DNA of 64,000 bases, taken from the NCBI GenBank assembly GCA_963693085.1, contig OY856410.1, forward strand, positions 559,663,906 to 559,727,905. Reading direction: 5' to 3'. Below the pieces are notes generated by a model, which ran no database searches, was not told where the DNA came from, and was given only the letters and a program-made list of their open reading frames with translations. Source of the DNA: Alisma plantago-aquatica. Taxonomy: Eukaryota; Streptophyta; Magnoliopsida; Alismatales; Alismataceae. A program made the position numbers and the translations under genes. The stretch's first letter is position 1. Every line of letters begins with the position of its first letter. Positions 37,603-48,977 of the stretch are shown piece by piece.

Positions 37603-38953
37603 GAAGTTCACTCGTAATTAATGTATTAGGAATCTTATCTCACTAGAAGATTTCTCGTTATAATCTTGTGAAGTAATAGTGAGGAATATTAATTTGAATA
37701 AATAGTGGGAGCATAATTTTGGGGATGAATATCAATCCAGATATCTTCACTTTCTATATTATGGACCTTGACTCAATAGATAAGGTTTTATTCATTCTAC
37801 TAAATTTTTTGAGATGAGTACCAACCAGATTTGTTCAATGCCAATTAGTTGTGATCATTGATTGCACGATTCAAGTGTGATCGTCTTTGGAACTAAAATT
37901 ACAATTGAAATCTACCATTTCATCTACAAAGGGATGACATGCAAGACACTAGAGGCTTAAGTCCTTTAATACCTATAAAAGGATTGGCAAAGTTAGGATC
38001 TTTAATTAGGGAAGGCACTATATGAATCAATTATCTATAAGAAAAATCCTAAAACTATGGAACTTATGTGTAGATTCATTTGATAAAGAGTTTTAACACT
38101 CCAACTTGTATGTAGCTTCTATTTCATTACACAAAATTCATGGATAAGGAAGATATAAAAAAGGACCTTGTATTTAACATAAGCTTATGATGAAAAAAAT
38201 ATATGACATTCGTAAAAATGCATCGGCAAACTTGACTTTATAGGGAAGGGTTCATCCTATTATTGATGCAAGTAGTCAGTTAATGCATGTGATATGTACA
38301 TTATTGATCTTGCTTCATCCATTAGAAGTATTTTAAATATTTGTTTCCCCCATTCGTCAGTCCATTGTCCTATACAACTAAAAGTTGGTTTAGAATTGCC
38401 AAGTCGACAGTCGCAGTCTGCAATGTTGTAGATCGTCAAAGGAAGAACATTGATTTCCTTTGTTTGTTCCATTTAATGACCTTGGCACAAAATGGTTCCC
38501 AATGAGCAAGAAATTCAATATTTTAAAAATACAAAATTAGTGGCTCACACACGCTCTCCCGTAATGCGCGTTTCAAGCACAACGTAGGGTAGTTTCTCAT
38601 TGTGGGTGTAGTGTCTGACATGTGAGTTTGGGTGTTGGGAGGATGGTTTATGGGTGATGTGGCATGGTAGGTAGTGTTTCATATGTGGGTTGAGAGAGAA
38701 TAAGTGGAAACATATGAGAAAAAGTATTTTGTTTATAACTTTTGATTCACAATATTTTTTTACAAATTAAATATTATTAGATTGATTACCAATAAATCAT
38801 TCCAAAAAAACTAATATCAGCATATTTTTAATATGTAATGAATTTTTTGACAAAATGAATGGATTATAATACATTAGAAAGGGAGAGAGAGTTTTTTTAT
38901 TTCTTTTGGTCTAGAATGAATCATGAAATAAAAACCATTATATTTGTTATAAA
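37603..38953. other. AT-rich intergenic DNA, no gene recognised
   Basis: No family recognised. A 70-codon minus-strand open frame (38260-38472) has two Cys-rich turns, but I see no known domain and no gene context, so I do not call it a gene. A segment at 37951-37984 resembles 41186-41218. Confidence 0.4.
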
Positions 38954-40450
38954 AATATTTTCTAACAAAACCAGTGTTGCATATTTTTTATAAAATAATA
39001 CTAAGATATGTGGAGGAAAGTAAATGGAGGGAAGTAAGGAGATGGGATTGAATGGAGGAGAGATGAGGTAAGGAGTGAAGTGATGAGGGAAGTAAAGGGG
39101 GGAGAGAAAAGAAGTGAGGAGTTATGTGATAAGTAAAAAGAGGAGAGGAGTGAAGTAAGGAGAGTGGCTCAAATGGAGAAGAGATGAGGGCATTGAGGAC
39201 ATATGAGGGAAGTGGGGAGGAAAGAAAAGAGAGAAGAAGAAAGAAATGAGGAGGGATGTAAAGAGAGAAAAGGAAAAAGTAATGAGAGGGAAGTGAATAG
39301 AAGAAGGAGAGAAGTAAAAGGTGGAGAGGAGGGAAGTGACTTAAAGGAGGAGGATGAGCAAAGTGAGGAGGAAAGTACGCATTTGCTAGTAGAATTGGAC
39401 ACATTTTATTCAAATGTAGAATCATTACTAGTAAAAAGAAGTTGTGTTCTAATAAAATATGGAATACAAGTATGTCGACCAGTAAAACATCCACATTCAA
39501 GTGGAATGCACTCAATTCAACTAGAAATGCACACACATTTCAATAATATACGCTTACTTTTCTAGCAATGTATCAAAATAAATGCGGGTCTTTTACAAAA
39601 AAATTGGGGCATTCCATTGATAAGTGGGTGCACTACTAGTAAAAATCGGTGTGTTCCATTAAAATGTAGAATGTATCTACTTATACTAGAAAAACACCTG
39701 CATTTGAGTTAAATGTGCCCGATTCTACTAGAAAAGTCCAAAATTTTGAGTAGAATGTGCCTACTTTTTTTAACAAAAAGGTGGGCCCGTTAATATAAAA
39801 GTGGTGCATTTGGATGATATGTGAGCGCATTACTAGTAAAAGTGGGCACATTCTACTCAAATGTGGTCTCATTACTAGTAGAAGTAGGTGCATTAAATTA
39901 AATATAAAATACATCCACTTTTACTAGTAACACACCCATATTTGAGTAAAGTGTGCCCACTCCTACTAATAGTGCACCCAAATTCGAGTCGAATGCACCA
40001 ACTTCTTGAAATGCATCTAATAAAATGTGCGCACATTTCTAGTAGAAGTGGACATATTTCACTCAAATATGGACACATTACTAGTTGAAGTAGGTGCAAT
40101 ACTTCTCTCCTCTCATCCCATTACTTCTCTCATATACCCTTTCACCTCTCAATTCTCTTCCATTACTTCCTCTCCCATTATCTTTTCTTGCTCTTTCATT
40201 TTATTCCTTTGTCTCTCCTTTTGTTCCATCAGTACTTCCCTCCTCCTTTTTTCTCCTTATTTCCCTCCTCTCCTCCAATTACTTCCCTCATCTACCCTCT
40301 CACTTCACCCTCTTCTCCCATTATCTTCCCTCCACACTAATTTTATTCCCTCTTTACTTTCCTCATCTCTTCCTTTATTTGTCTCTACTTTCCTCATTTA
40401 TTATTATTATTATTAAAATATGCAATATTAATCTTGTTGGAATGTATTTT
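38954..40450. mobile_element. Foldback-like element with purine/pyrimidine arms
   Basis: The left end (AATATTTTCTAACAAAAC then TTGCATATTTT at 38977) is matched in inverse orientation at the right end (AAAATATGCAA near 40416-40426, then GTTGGAATGTATTTT to 40450). Inside the ends are a purine-rich plus strand (about 39010-39375, GGAGGAAAGTAA-like units) and an opposite pyrimidine-rich arm (about 40100-40400). The middle (39380-40080) is a degenerate repeat of about 40-45 bp with ACTAGTA and CATTCTACTCAAATGTG words. I see no transposase and no clear target duplication. Frames across the arms are low complexity. Confidence 0.5.
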
Positions 40451-40543
40451 CTGTAAAGATTCTGACAGTCTTTGTTTCTTGAAAATTTTATTATAGGTTA
40501 ACAATTATAAGAAAAAAATCACAAAAAATATAAAACAATGGAT

Positions 40544-40546
<3 letters not shown>

Positions 40547-40602
<56 letters not shown>
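40547..40602. repeat. (AG)28 microsatellite
   Basis: Uninterrupted AG dinucleotide repeat of 56 bp. It produces Arg/Glu and Leu/Ser open frames that are not genes. Confidence 0.98.
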
Positions 40603-40603
<1 letters not shown>

Positions 40604-40606
<3 letters not shown>

Positions 40607-41519
40607 AGGATGAAAGATAGGGCACATGTTGCAGGCTGGTTTGTAGCAGTTTCCCCCGCGTGTCAATCGCGCCTTAAGGGGGAGCGCTTGACTGAAATTA
40701 ACCCCTTGAAAATATTGGGCTAGTTTTTTAGATTTACGCAGAAGCACTAAAAACTATTGAGCGAGAAGTAGGTATTGCACGACTAAAGGTATAATTGAAG
40801 ACTTCTAACATATTCCTATAATTTCGAAACTATTTAGTAAAAACGGACAAGGATTAGCAAATAGTATTGGAAGGAGGGTGTGGTGGCAAAACAGACCCTC
40901 AACATTTGGGCGTTATGGTTACTGGAACATGTTCTTTTGAAGCTATAAGGCACAGCCTTACAAAAATGGTGGGGCAGTTAATACTTTTGACATCGGGGAT
41001 GTTCATTTCAATCAGTATACTTGTTAGTTTTGCGGACACTAGGTAGGGCACAACCTACCTCTGTCTTAATGTGCCTCCGTCACTGGATAGATTGAGTTCA
41101 TAATTTCACCATTTCATCGTCAATGAACTCGTGGTGAATAACGAAGTAAACAATTTCTTAGGTGGAATAATATGAGTGGTGCATTAGAGGCTGAAGTCTT
41201 TAATAACTATAACAGGATACGTACATGTTTGATAGTTAGTAACACCACAGTGAGTTTTAGTTCATGCGAGAGATAACGACATGTGTGAGAGCTACGGTCC
41301 GTTGGCAACAAATATGTTTTTATATTCAACTTGTTTTAGACAGCCTACGAAGGTGGATGAAGGAAGAGTTCCATTATTTAATAAAACTCAATAAAGTTGG
41401 GATACGTTTCTGATGAATATTACATATCATAATACGCATTTTAATGACCAAATCCGGTCAAGAACGACCCATCCGTCAATATTTTACAAAAATAGTATGG
41501 CAAGTCTTTTTTTATGTGG
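40604..41519. other. Intergenic DNA, no gene recognised
   Basis: No open frame with recognisable similarity and no array. A short weak similarity to the flank near 37951-37984 is at 41186-41218. Confidence 0.4.
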
Positions 41520-42056
41520 GACTGGGGTAGGGTTGACCATTCGGTTAATTCAGTCGGTTACCATCAATTCTCGGTTCGGTTAAATAGTTAATTTGTGATT
41601 TGATATTTTAACCATTAATGGTTATTGTCCAATCGGTTAATGGTTAATTTGGTTAACCAAATAACACTCGTGTAATAATATTATTTGAAATACTCATAGA
41701 ATTTGGGACAATTGTTATATAATAGTAGTATTGTTGTAAATTTAATTCTGCATGACTCGTTAAAACTTGATTACTATATATATATGGGGAAGTATTTTGA
41801 AATAAAAGTACAACTATATATGTATATATGCATGTGTATAGGATATTATTTATGAACAAATTTTGACTATTCGGTTAATTCGGTTAACCAAATCAAAAAT
41901 ATATTTAACCATCAAGTTAACCATTTAACTGATTAACCGAAATAAATTAACCAAATTAACCGAATTAACCAAATTGATCCAATAAGATTGACCATTCGGA
42001 ATTAACCGTTCGATTAATCAGTTATTAACCAAATTCTGCTCACCCCTAGACTAGGG
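41520..42056. mobile_element. hAT-type MITE with 8-bp target duplication
   Basis: The element is 41528-42048 (521 bp). It starts TAGGGTTGACC and ends TCACCCCTA, in imperfect inverted orientation, with subterminal CGGTTAATTCGGTTAACC-type repeats pointing inward from both ends. It is flanked by GACTGGGG (41520-41527) and GACTAGGG (42049-42056), 7 of 8 identical. TAGGG ends, CGGTTAA subterminal repeats and 8-bp duplications are characteristic of plant hAT MITEs. The middle is AT-rich and non-coding. It ends 216 bp before the BAHD start codon, so it is part of the upstream region of that gene. Confidence 0.8.
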
Positions 42057-42114
42057 GTATGGAACTCCACTTTACAACCATGAAATAATTTTAAAGTCAA
42101 AGACGCTTAAACGA

Positions 42115-42120
42115 CACGTG
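42115..42120. promoter_or_regulatory. G-box (CACGTG) upstream of BAHD gene
   Basis: CACGTG in a GACACGTGCT context, about 155 bp upstream of the ATG and outside the MITE. G-boxes bind bZIP and bHLH factors in plants. No canonical TATA box is obvious between here and the start codon. A motif match only. Confidence 0.35.
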
Positions 42121-42272
42121 CTAATTCGTGAGCCGCCTACAATAAGAGTTGGTGAACTGTCCTAAATTATTGAATCAACAGGCGTGCTTATCTGGCGCGC
42201 ACCTTACATAACCCGGTTGTCCGGTTTCGACAATCTCCCCAGCCTCTCGATTCGGGTAGGAAGTGTGTGCAA

Positions 42273-43667
42273 ATGGCGCTGAGTCAGCATAGCAAGTTCT
42301 CAGCTCGCCGGAAAGAGCCCGTCCTCGTTACCCCGGCGGAACCCACGCCGAGCGAGTTGTTGCTCCTTTCGGAGATCGACGACCAGGATACCCTCCGTTT
42401 CCACATCCCCGGCATCTTGTTCTATCGTGCTGATCGCTCCGGCGATCATGGGGACCCGGCACAGGTCATTCGGGACGCTATATCAAAGGCCTTGGTAGAG
42501 TATTACCCGCTCGCCGGCAGGATGCGGGAGCTCGATGGAAGGAAGCTAGCTGTCGAATGTACAGGGGACGGCATCATGTTCGTCGAGGCCGACGCCGACG
42601 TCACCCTCGACCAGCTCGTCGACATCTGCGGAGGTCAGCTCTGCCCGCCGTTCCCTTTCCTGGACGAGGTTCTCCACGACCCAGAGGGGTACGGCACCAT
42701 CTGTGATTCTCCACTCATGCTAATCCAGGTTACAAGGCTGGCTTGTGGCGGCTTCATCTGTGCTCTCAAGAAGAACCACACCCTCAGCGACGGCGCAGGG
42801 ATGTCAATGTTCATGAACGCCGTCTCCGACTTCGCCCGCGGAGCTACAGTAGTTATCCCAACTAGATTCAAGCCGGTCTGGTGTAGGGAGCTCCTACGTG
42901 GGCGTGACCCTCCGCGAGTGACGTGCGCACACCCACACTACGGGCCGATGCCTGCTTCCAAGTCTGCTGCAGACGTAGAGGCCGGTGGGGTGTTCGTCTT
43001 CAACGACGAGATGGCTCACCGGTCTTTCTTCTTCGGACCAAAGGAGCTGGCAAGGCTCCGGAATCGGCTCCTTCAGTCCGACTATCTCCGGCAATGTTCC
43101 CCCTTCGACCTCATCACTGCCTGCCTCTGGCGTTCCAGAACCGCCGCGCTCGAGGTGCACCCGGAAGACGATGTTCGCGTCAACTGCATCGTCAATGCCC
43201 GACAACGCCTCACGCCACCCCTACCTGCCGGGTACTACGGCAACGCCTTCGTATACTCTCCGGCCACCACCACCGCCGGTGAGCTGTGCAGCAACCCACT
43301 GAGCTACGCGGTGGAGCTGGTGAAGAATGCCAAGGCGGCTGTCACGGACGAGTACGTGCGCTCATTTGTGGACATGTTAGTGGTCAAGGGCCGGCCCCAC
43401 GTCACCGTGGAGCGGAGTTACGTCGTGTCGGATCTCACTCGTGCCCGGTTTGACCTGGCAGACTTCGGCTGGGGGCTTCCGGTGTATGGCGGCCCCTCTT
43501 TCGCTGATTACAGATGTACATTCTATGTTCCGGTCATTAGCGGAATAGAGGAGGCTGGGATCATGGTGCCGGTATGTTTGCCAACGGCGGCAATGGAACG
43601 ATTCGCAGTGGAGTTCGAGAAGATGGTCATGGAGGATCCGGGGTTGGCTGCTCTTAATGGTGTGTGA
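42273..43667 (+). CDS. BAHD acyltransferase, benzyl alcohol O-benzoyltransferase-like
   Basis: 464 codons in one exon. The first ATG is at 42273; no earlier in-frame ATG exists. BAHD enzymes move an acyl group from acyl-CoA to an alcohol or amine in the cytosol. The catalytic HTLSD (H169, D173; HXXXD motif) and the structural DFGWG (397-401) are both present and correctly spaced, and there is no signal peptide or membrane segment. The N-terminal FSARRKEPVLVTPAEPTP, the DIDDQ-like EIDDQDTLRF, LVEYYPLAGR, the YYGN block (321-324) and LPVYGGP are typical of the clade with benzyl alcohol O-benzoyltransferase and methanol anthraniloyltransferase. These make volatile esters. The link between YGGP and FYVP is some residues shorter than in those relatives as I know them. 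GC content is far above its surroundings. The exact acceptor cannot be read from sequence. Confidence 0.92.
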   Translation: MALSQHSKFSARRKEPVLVTPAEPTPSELLLLSEIDDQDTLRFHIPGILFYRADRSGDHGDPAQVIRDAISKALVEYYPLAGRMRELDGRKLAVECTGDGIMFVEADADVTLDQLVDICGGQLCPPFPFLDEVLHDPEGYGTICDSPLMLIQVTRLACGGFICALKKNHTLSDGAGMSMFMNAVSDFARGATVVIPTRFKPVWCRELLRGRDPPRVTCAHPHYGPMPASKSAADVEAGGVFVFNDEMAHRSFFFGPKELARLRNRLLQSDYLRQCSPFDLITACLWRSRTAALEVHPEDDVRVNCIVNARQRLTPPLPAGYYGNAFVYSPATTTAGELCSNPLSYAVELVKNAKAAVTDEYVRSFVDMLVVKGRPHVTVERSYVVSDLTRARFDLADFGWGLPVYGGPSFADYRCTFYVPVISGIEEAGIMVPVCLPTAAMERFAVEFEKMVMEDPGLAALNGV

Positions 43668-43950
43668 GTTTTGCCGGTTTCATTGTGTCAGTACCCTCTA
43701 ATTTGCTCGACGGACTGATTTTTCATCTGATTGTTATTATCGTTAGATTGCAAAGTTTGCTTGCAATTAGATTGCCAAAAACGTTTGTGTGAATATTTAT
43801 TCGTTTTTTCCTTTAAAGTAATAGTTCTTATTTAAAGAGAAAAAAACAGCAAATGTATATTTGACAGAATAGCTATAAAGCCGCTGAACCTACTGGTGTA
43901 TTAGTTAAAGTCCAACTATGCACAAGTCGTTGTCATTACGCCAAAGTAGT
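43668..43950. other. 3' flank of BAHD gene
   Basis: AT-rich sequence after the TGA, with several AATA-type polyadenylation-like words (for example near 43790). No gene. Confidence 0.4.
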
Positions 43951-44052
43951 GGCGCCCCGAGTGGTTAAAGAGTTTTGGTTGTAAGAGTAAGGTTTTGAGT
44001 TGGATTTCCAATAGGGACGGTATGAATTGATTTTCTAATTAAAAAAAAAAAA
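43951..44052 (+). mobile_element. tRNA-derived SINE-like sequence
   Basis: GGCGCCCCGAGTGGTTAAAG resembles the 5' end of a Leu/Ser tRNA. The Pol III A box TGGTTAAAGAG (43962-43972) matches the consensus exactly and a weak B-box-like GAGTTGGATTTCC follows at about 43997-44009. The unit ends in 12 A residues (44041-44052). This is the build of a short plant SINE. I found no target duplication, and the B box is degenerate. Confidence 0.45.
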
Positions 44053-44359
44053 TCAATCTCATCGCATGTCAAGTTTGGAATGTGCTAGGCACATAGAACA
44101 TTTTTTTGGCTGCCCGCATCAGAGTGACATTCTGTCCAAGGTATGTGGATAACTAGAGCGTATACATGGATGACGAGAAATGTAGAAGAGCCAGATTTGA
44201 TGGTGGTTTGAAGGAGAGGACTCAGACAAAGAGAGTGGATGGAAGAAGAGAGAGATATTTATTCTGTACATAGTTTTTAAAGTGTAAGATATTTTTTGTT
44301 GAAATAAAAATTGTTACACTCATTAAAAAAATATTTTTTAACAAAATCAATGTTAATAT

Positions 44360-44600
44360 ACTTTTGAAAAATATAATATTCAATTTAAAAGAATAAGAAA
44401 AGATAAAATTATAGTGTACAGACACATGCAACAGTTTGTAATTTCAAAAGTAATGGAGAAAATTGCATTCAACCCTTCCATGGGCTTTCTTATATAGTAT
44501 AGATGAACCTCCTTATAAAATATATAATTTTGAAAATAAAAGACAAAAGTATGGTGTACACACACAGACCAATTTATAATTTCAAAAAATAATGGATCAC
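44360..44600. repeat. Diverged short tandem duplication
   Basis: Two related blocks (about 44370-44460 and 44515-44600) each contain AGTGTACA or GGTGTACA, ACACA, then TTTGTAATTTCAAAA or TTTATAATTTCAAAA and AATGGA. The upstream part (44310-44350) also resembles the left end of the foldback element (AAATATTTT-TAACAAAA). No gene. Confidence 0.4.
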
Positions 44601-44618
44601 ATTGAAGAAAAATACTAG

Positions 44619-44876
44619 GAGAAATATGAAAAGCCCGCCTGGGCTAATGCAGCTTCAGATACTCATACTACCACTGAGGTAGCACCACAGTCTACTCCTA
44701 CTGATGCATCCAATTCTACTAATGCCGACTTCATCTGTGCTGAGGTGGAGTGTCTGCTGCTTGAGCGTACCGGGTCATCCTCTGGGACTGCCTCTGGAGC
44801 GTATGCTGCTACTTATTCTGGTTGTGATACTACCTTCAGAAAATTCTATTATGAGGGTCCAGGGATCATATCTTGA
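44619..44876 (+). other. Unassigned open frame, possible gene or transposon fragment
   Basis: From a TAG at 44616 to a TGA at 44874 there are 85 sense codons without an early ATG. The predicted product is rich in Thr, Ser and Ala, starting EKYEKPAWANAASDTHTTTE. Codon use is unlike the AT-rich flanks. The last dozen codons already belong to the satellite starting at about 44835. It could be the tail of an exon or of a transposon protein captured beside the array. I do not recognise it. Confidence 0.3.
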
Positions 44877-47800
44877 CAGTGTGCTCTTATAACAAGTTTA
44901 TGAAAAATGCATCAAATATTATAATTGACAGATATCATGACAATGTCATCTACAATAAGTCCCCAAAAATGCATCTGGGATGAGCCGCTACCCATATCAT
45001 GATAGTGTCCTCTCACGACAAGTCTATGAAAATGTATATGGGAGGAGATGCAACACATATCATGATAGTGTCCTCTCACAACAAGTCGACAAAAATGCAT
45101 ATGGGAGGAGCCAAAACCCATATCATGATTGTGTCCTCTCTCAACAAGTGCCCGAAAATGCTTTTAAGTGAATCTCATAGCGATATCATGACGTTGTCCT
45201 CTCACAACGAGTCCATGAAAATGCATCGGGGAACATTTAGGGCCTATATCATGATAGTGTCCTCTCACAGCAAGTCCCCAAAAATAACTCCGGGTGGAGC
45301 CGTTGCCCGTATCTTGAAATTGTCCTCTCACAACGTGTTCCCAAACATTTATTAAGGAGGAGGCATGACCCATATTAAGATTTTTTCGTCTCACGCCAAG
45401 TTACCAAAAATGCTATTGTGAGGATCCATGGATAATATCACGAAAGTGTCCTCTCACAACAAGTTTATGAAAATGCATCAAATATTATCATTGACAGATA
45501 TCATGACAAAGTCATCTACAATAAGTCCTCAAAAATGCATCTTGGATGAGCCACAACCCATATCATGATAGTGTCCTCTCACTATAAGTCCATGAAAATG
45601 CATATGGGAGGAGCCGTAACCCATATCATGATAGTGTCCTCTCACAGCAAGTCTATGAAAATGCATATGGGAGGAGCCATAATCCATATCATGATTGCGC
45701 CCTCTCTCAACAAGTGCCCAAAAATTCTTTTGAGTGAATCTCATGGCGATATCATGATGTTGTCCTCTCACAACAAGTCAATAAAAATGCATCGAGGAAC
45801 ATTTACGGCCTATATCATGATAGTCTCCTCTCACAACAAGTCCCCAAAAATACCTCAGGGAGGAGTCGTGGCTCGTATCTTGAAATTGTCCTCTCACAAT
45901 GTGTTCCCAAAAATTTATTAAGGAGGAGGCAAGACCCATATCAAGATTTTGTCGTCTCACGCCAAGTTCCAGAAAATTCTATTATGAGGATCCAGAGATC
46001 ATATCATGACAGTGTCCTCTCACAACAAGTTTATGAAAATGGATCAAATATTATCATTGACAGATATCATATCAATGTCATCTACAATAAGTCCCTAAAA
46101 ATACATCTGGGATGAGCCGCAACCCATACCATGATAGTGTCCTCTCATGACAAGTCCATGAAAATGCATATGGGAGGAGCCACAACCCATATCATGACAA
46201 TGTCCTCTCATAGCAAGCCCACAAAAATGCATATGGGAGGAGCCACAACCCATATCATGATTGCGTCCTCTCTTAACAAGTGCCCAAAAATGCTTTTGAG
46301 TGAATCTCATAGCAATATCATGATGTTGTCCTCTCACAACAAGTCCATGAAAATGCATCGGGGAACATTTAGGGCCTATATCATGATAGTGGCCTCTCAT
46401 AGAAAGTCCCCAAAAATACCTCAGGGTTGAGCCGTTGCCCATATCTTGAAATTGTCATGTCACAACATGTTCCCAAAAATTTATTAAGGAGGAGGCATGA
46501 CCCATATCGAGATTTTGTAGACTCATGCCAAGTTACCGAAAATGCTATTGTGAGCATCCAGGGATCATATCATGACAGTGTCCTCTCACAAAAAGTTTAT
46601 GAAAATGCATCAAATATTATCATTGATAGATATCATGAAAATGTCATCTATAATAAGTCCTCAAAAATGCATCTGGGATGAGCCACAACCAATATCATGA
46701 TAATGTCCTCTCACTGTAAGTCCATGAAAATACATATGGGAGGAGCCACAACCCATATCATGATAGTGTCCTCTCACATCAAGTCCATGAAAATACATAT
46801 GGGCAGAGCAACAACCCATATCATGATTACGTTCTCTCACAAAAAGTGCCCAAAAATACTTTTGAGTGAATTTCATAGCAATATCATGATATTGTCCTAT
46901 CACAACAAGTCCATGAAAATGCATCAGGGAACATTTAGGGCCTATATCAAGATAGTCTCCTCTCACAACAAGTCCCCAAAAATACCTCAGGGAGGAGTTG
47001 TGGCATGTATCTTGAAATTGTCCTCTCACAACGTGTTCCCAAAAATTTATTAAGGAGGAGGCATGACCTATATCAAGATTTTGTTGTCTCACGCCAAGTT
47101 CCAAACAATTATATTATGAGGATCCAGGGATCATATCATGACAATGTCCTCTCACAACAAGTTTATAAAAATGCATCAAATATTATCATTGAAAGATATC
47201 ATGACAATGTCATCTACAATAAGTCCCCAAAAATACATCTGGGATGAGCCACAGCTCATATCATTATAGTGTCATCTCATGACAAATCCATGAAAATGCA
47301 TATGGGAGGAGCTGCAACCCATATCATGATAGTGTCCTCTCACTGCAAGTCCATGAAAATGCATATGGGAGGAGCCACAACCCATATCATGATTGCATCC
47401 TCTCTCAACAAGTGCCTAAAAATGCTTTTGAGTGAATCTCATAGAGATATCATGATATTGTCCTCTCATAACAAGTCCATGAAAATGCATCAGGGAACAT
47501 TTAGGGCCTATGTCATGATAGTCTCCTCTCACAACAAGTCCCCAAAAATACCTTAGGGAGGAGTTGTGGCATGTATCTTGAAATTGTCCTCTCACAACGT
47601 GTTCCCAAAAATTTATTAAAGAGGAGGCATGACCCATATCAAGATTTTTTTGTCTCACGCCAAGTTCTAGAAAATTCTATTATGAGGATCCATGGATCAT
47701 ATCATGATAGTGTCCTCTCACAACAAGTTTACGAAAATGCATCAAATATTATCATTGACAGATATCATGACAATTTCATCTACAATAAGTCCCCAAAAAT

Positions 47801-48049
47801 GCATCTGGGATGAGCTACAACCCATATCATGATAGTGTCCACTACTGAAAAGTCCATGAAAATGCATATGGGAGGAGCTGCAACCCATATCATGATAGTG
47901 TCCTCTCACAGCAAGTCCATAAAAATGCATATGGGATGAGTCACAACCCATATCATGATTGCGTCCTCTCTCAACAAGTGCTCGAAAATGCTTTTGAGTG
48001 AATCTCAAAGCGATATCATGATATTGTCCTCTCACATCAAGTCTATGAA
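44835..48049. repeat. Satellite of 63-bp monomers with 9-mer higher-order repeat
   Basis: Degenerate monomers of about 63 bp share CATATCATGATAGTGTCCTC, TCACAACAAGTCC, then AAAATGCAT and a variable tail. Nine distinct monomer types recur in fixed order with a period of about 566 bp (starts near 44995, 45561, 46127, 46693, 47260 and 47826), so the array has about 5.6 higher-order copies. Open frames on both strands come from the 21-codon monomer length. The right end is cut by insertion of element C at 48050. Confidence 0.92.
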
Positions 48050-48977
48050 TGTTACACCCCGATCTCACAATTTCCTCAAATCATGAGATTAGGGCATAAG
48101 ATAGGATTTATATGTAACACAAAGAACACCCTTAATTTTTTTTTCTTTTCTTTAAAACTCTTGTTTTCCCGCATTGAACCACATAAATCATCTTAACAAG
48201 GGAATCTGAACATTTCTTTTACTAATCAGACTTCAATAGTAAAGATACATGTATAAACATTCATGATGTCTCTCACACTTTATATACATAAAACTTGCTA
48301 ATTAGCATATATATCAAAAGAGGAACAATATTACACATCGTAATTACAACTCTCTCTCTCTCTTATCTCTTACTGAGGACCTAGAGTGACAAGGACCGAC
48401 TGACTCAACTAATCTTGTACTTAACTCTTGTAGCAGATCTACACTGATGCTCCGACCATCTTCAAGTCCACGCGGATAACCCTAAAATGTTTGAGTAGAG
48501 GGGTGAGCCTACTCGCTCAGTGAATGAGTACTTCAAGGAAACAGACTAATGCACTAATGTGATTACAGATATAATTTTGAGTAAACGATATGAAATTTAA
48601 CAATAATAAATACTACACTAAGCAGTTCTAAACAATATAATTGAAATAACAAAGAATGTAAATATTGCATCCAAAGAATAACTACTAGAAGACTATGCTC
48701 TAGTCTTCCTTAACTCTTTCATTTATAAGGAACTCTGTGAACCTATATGATCATATTTTAGATTATGCCCCAAACATATGCAGTGCACTCTGCATATGAA
48801 ACTCGCAGTGCACTACGAGCCCACCGTACAAGACTTAGCGACACACCCGGGAAATGCTAAGTCTGACTTCTCGTCCTGGTCTGCACAGGACTCTCAGGCT
48901 CACAAGGCCTCACTGCACTAACTCTGAGTGCTCTGGACTCCTCCGCAACCTGTAGTGCACAGTCGGAGGGTCTCTAA

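Noticed and set aside
38260..38472. 70-codon minus-strand frame
   Set aside because: No recognised domain, AT-rich setting, no splice or promoter context; kept only as a note.
39203..40456. Glu/Arg- and Leu/Ser-rich frames in the foldback element
   Set aside because: Low-complexity translation of purine or pyrimidine tracts.
42635..43302. Open frames overlapping the BAHD gene in other frames and on the minus strand
   Set aside because: Shadows of a GC-rich coding sequence with few stops.
44835..48049. Centromeric satellite
   Set aside because: Too short, beside a gene and with no evidence of larger arrays; higher-order structure alone is not enough.
44999..48068. Open frames on both strands through the satellite
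   Set aside because: Each is limited by the 21-codon monomer, shifts frame between 566-bp units and has a mirror frame on the other strand.
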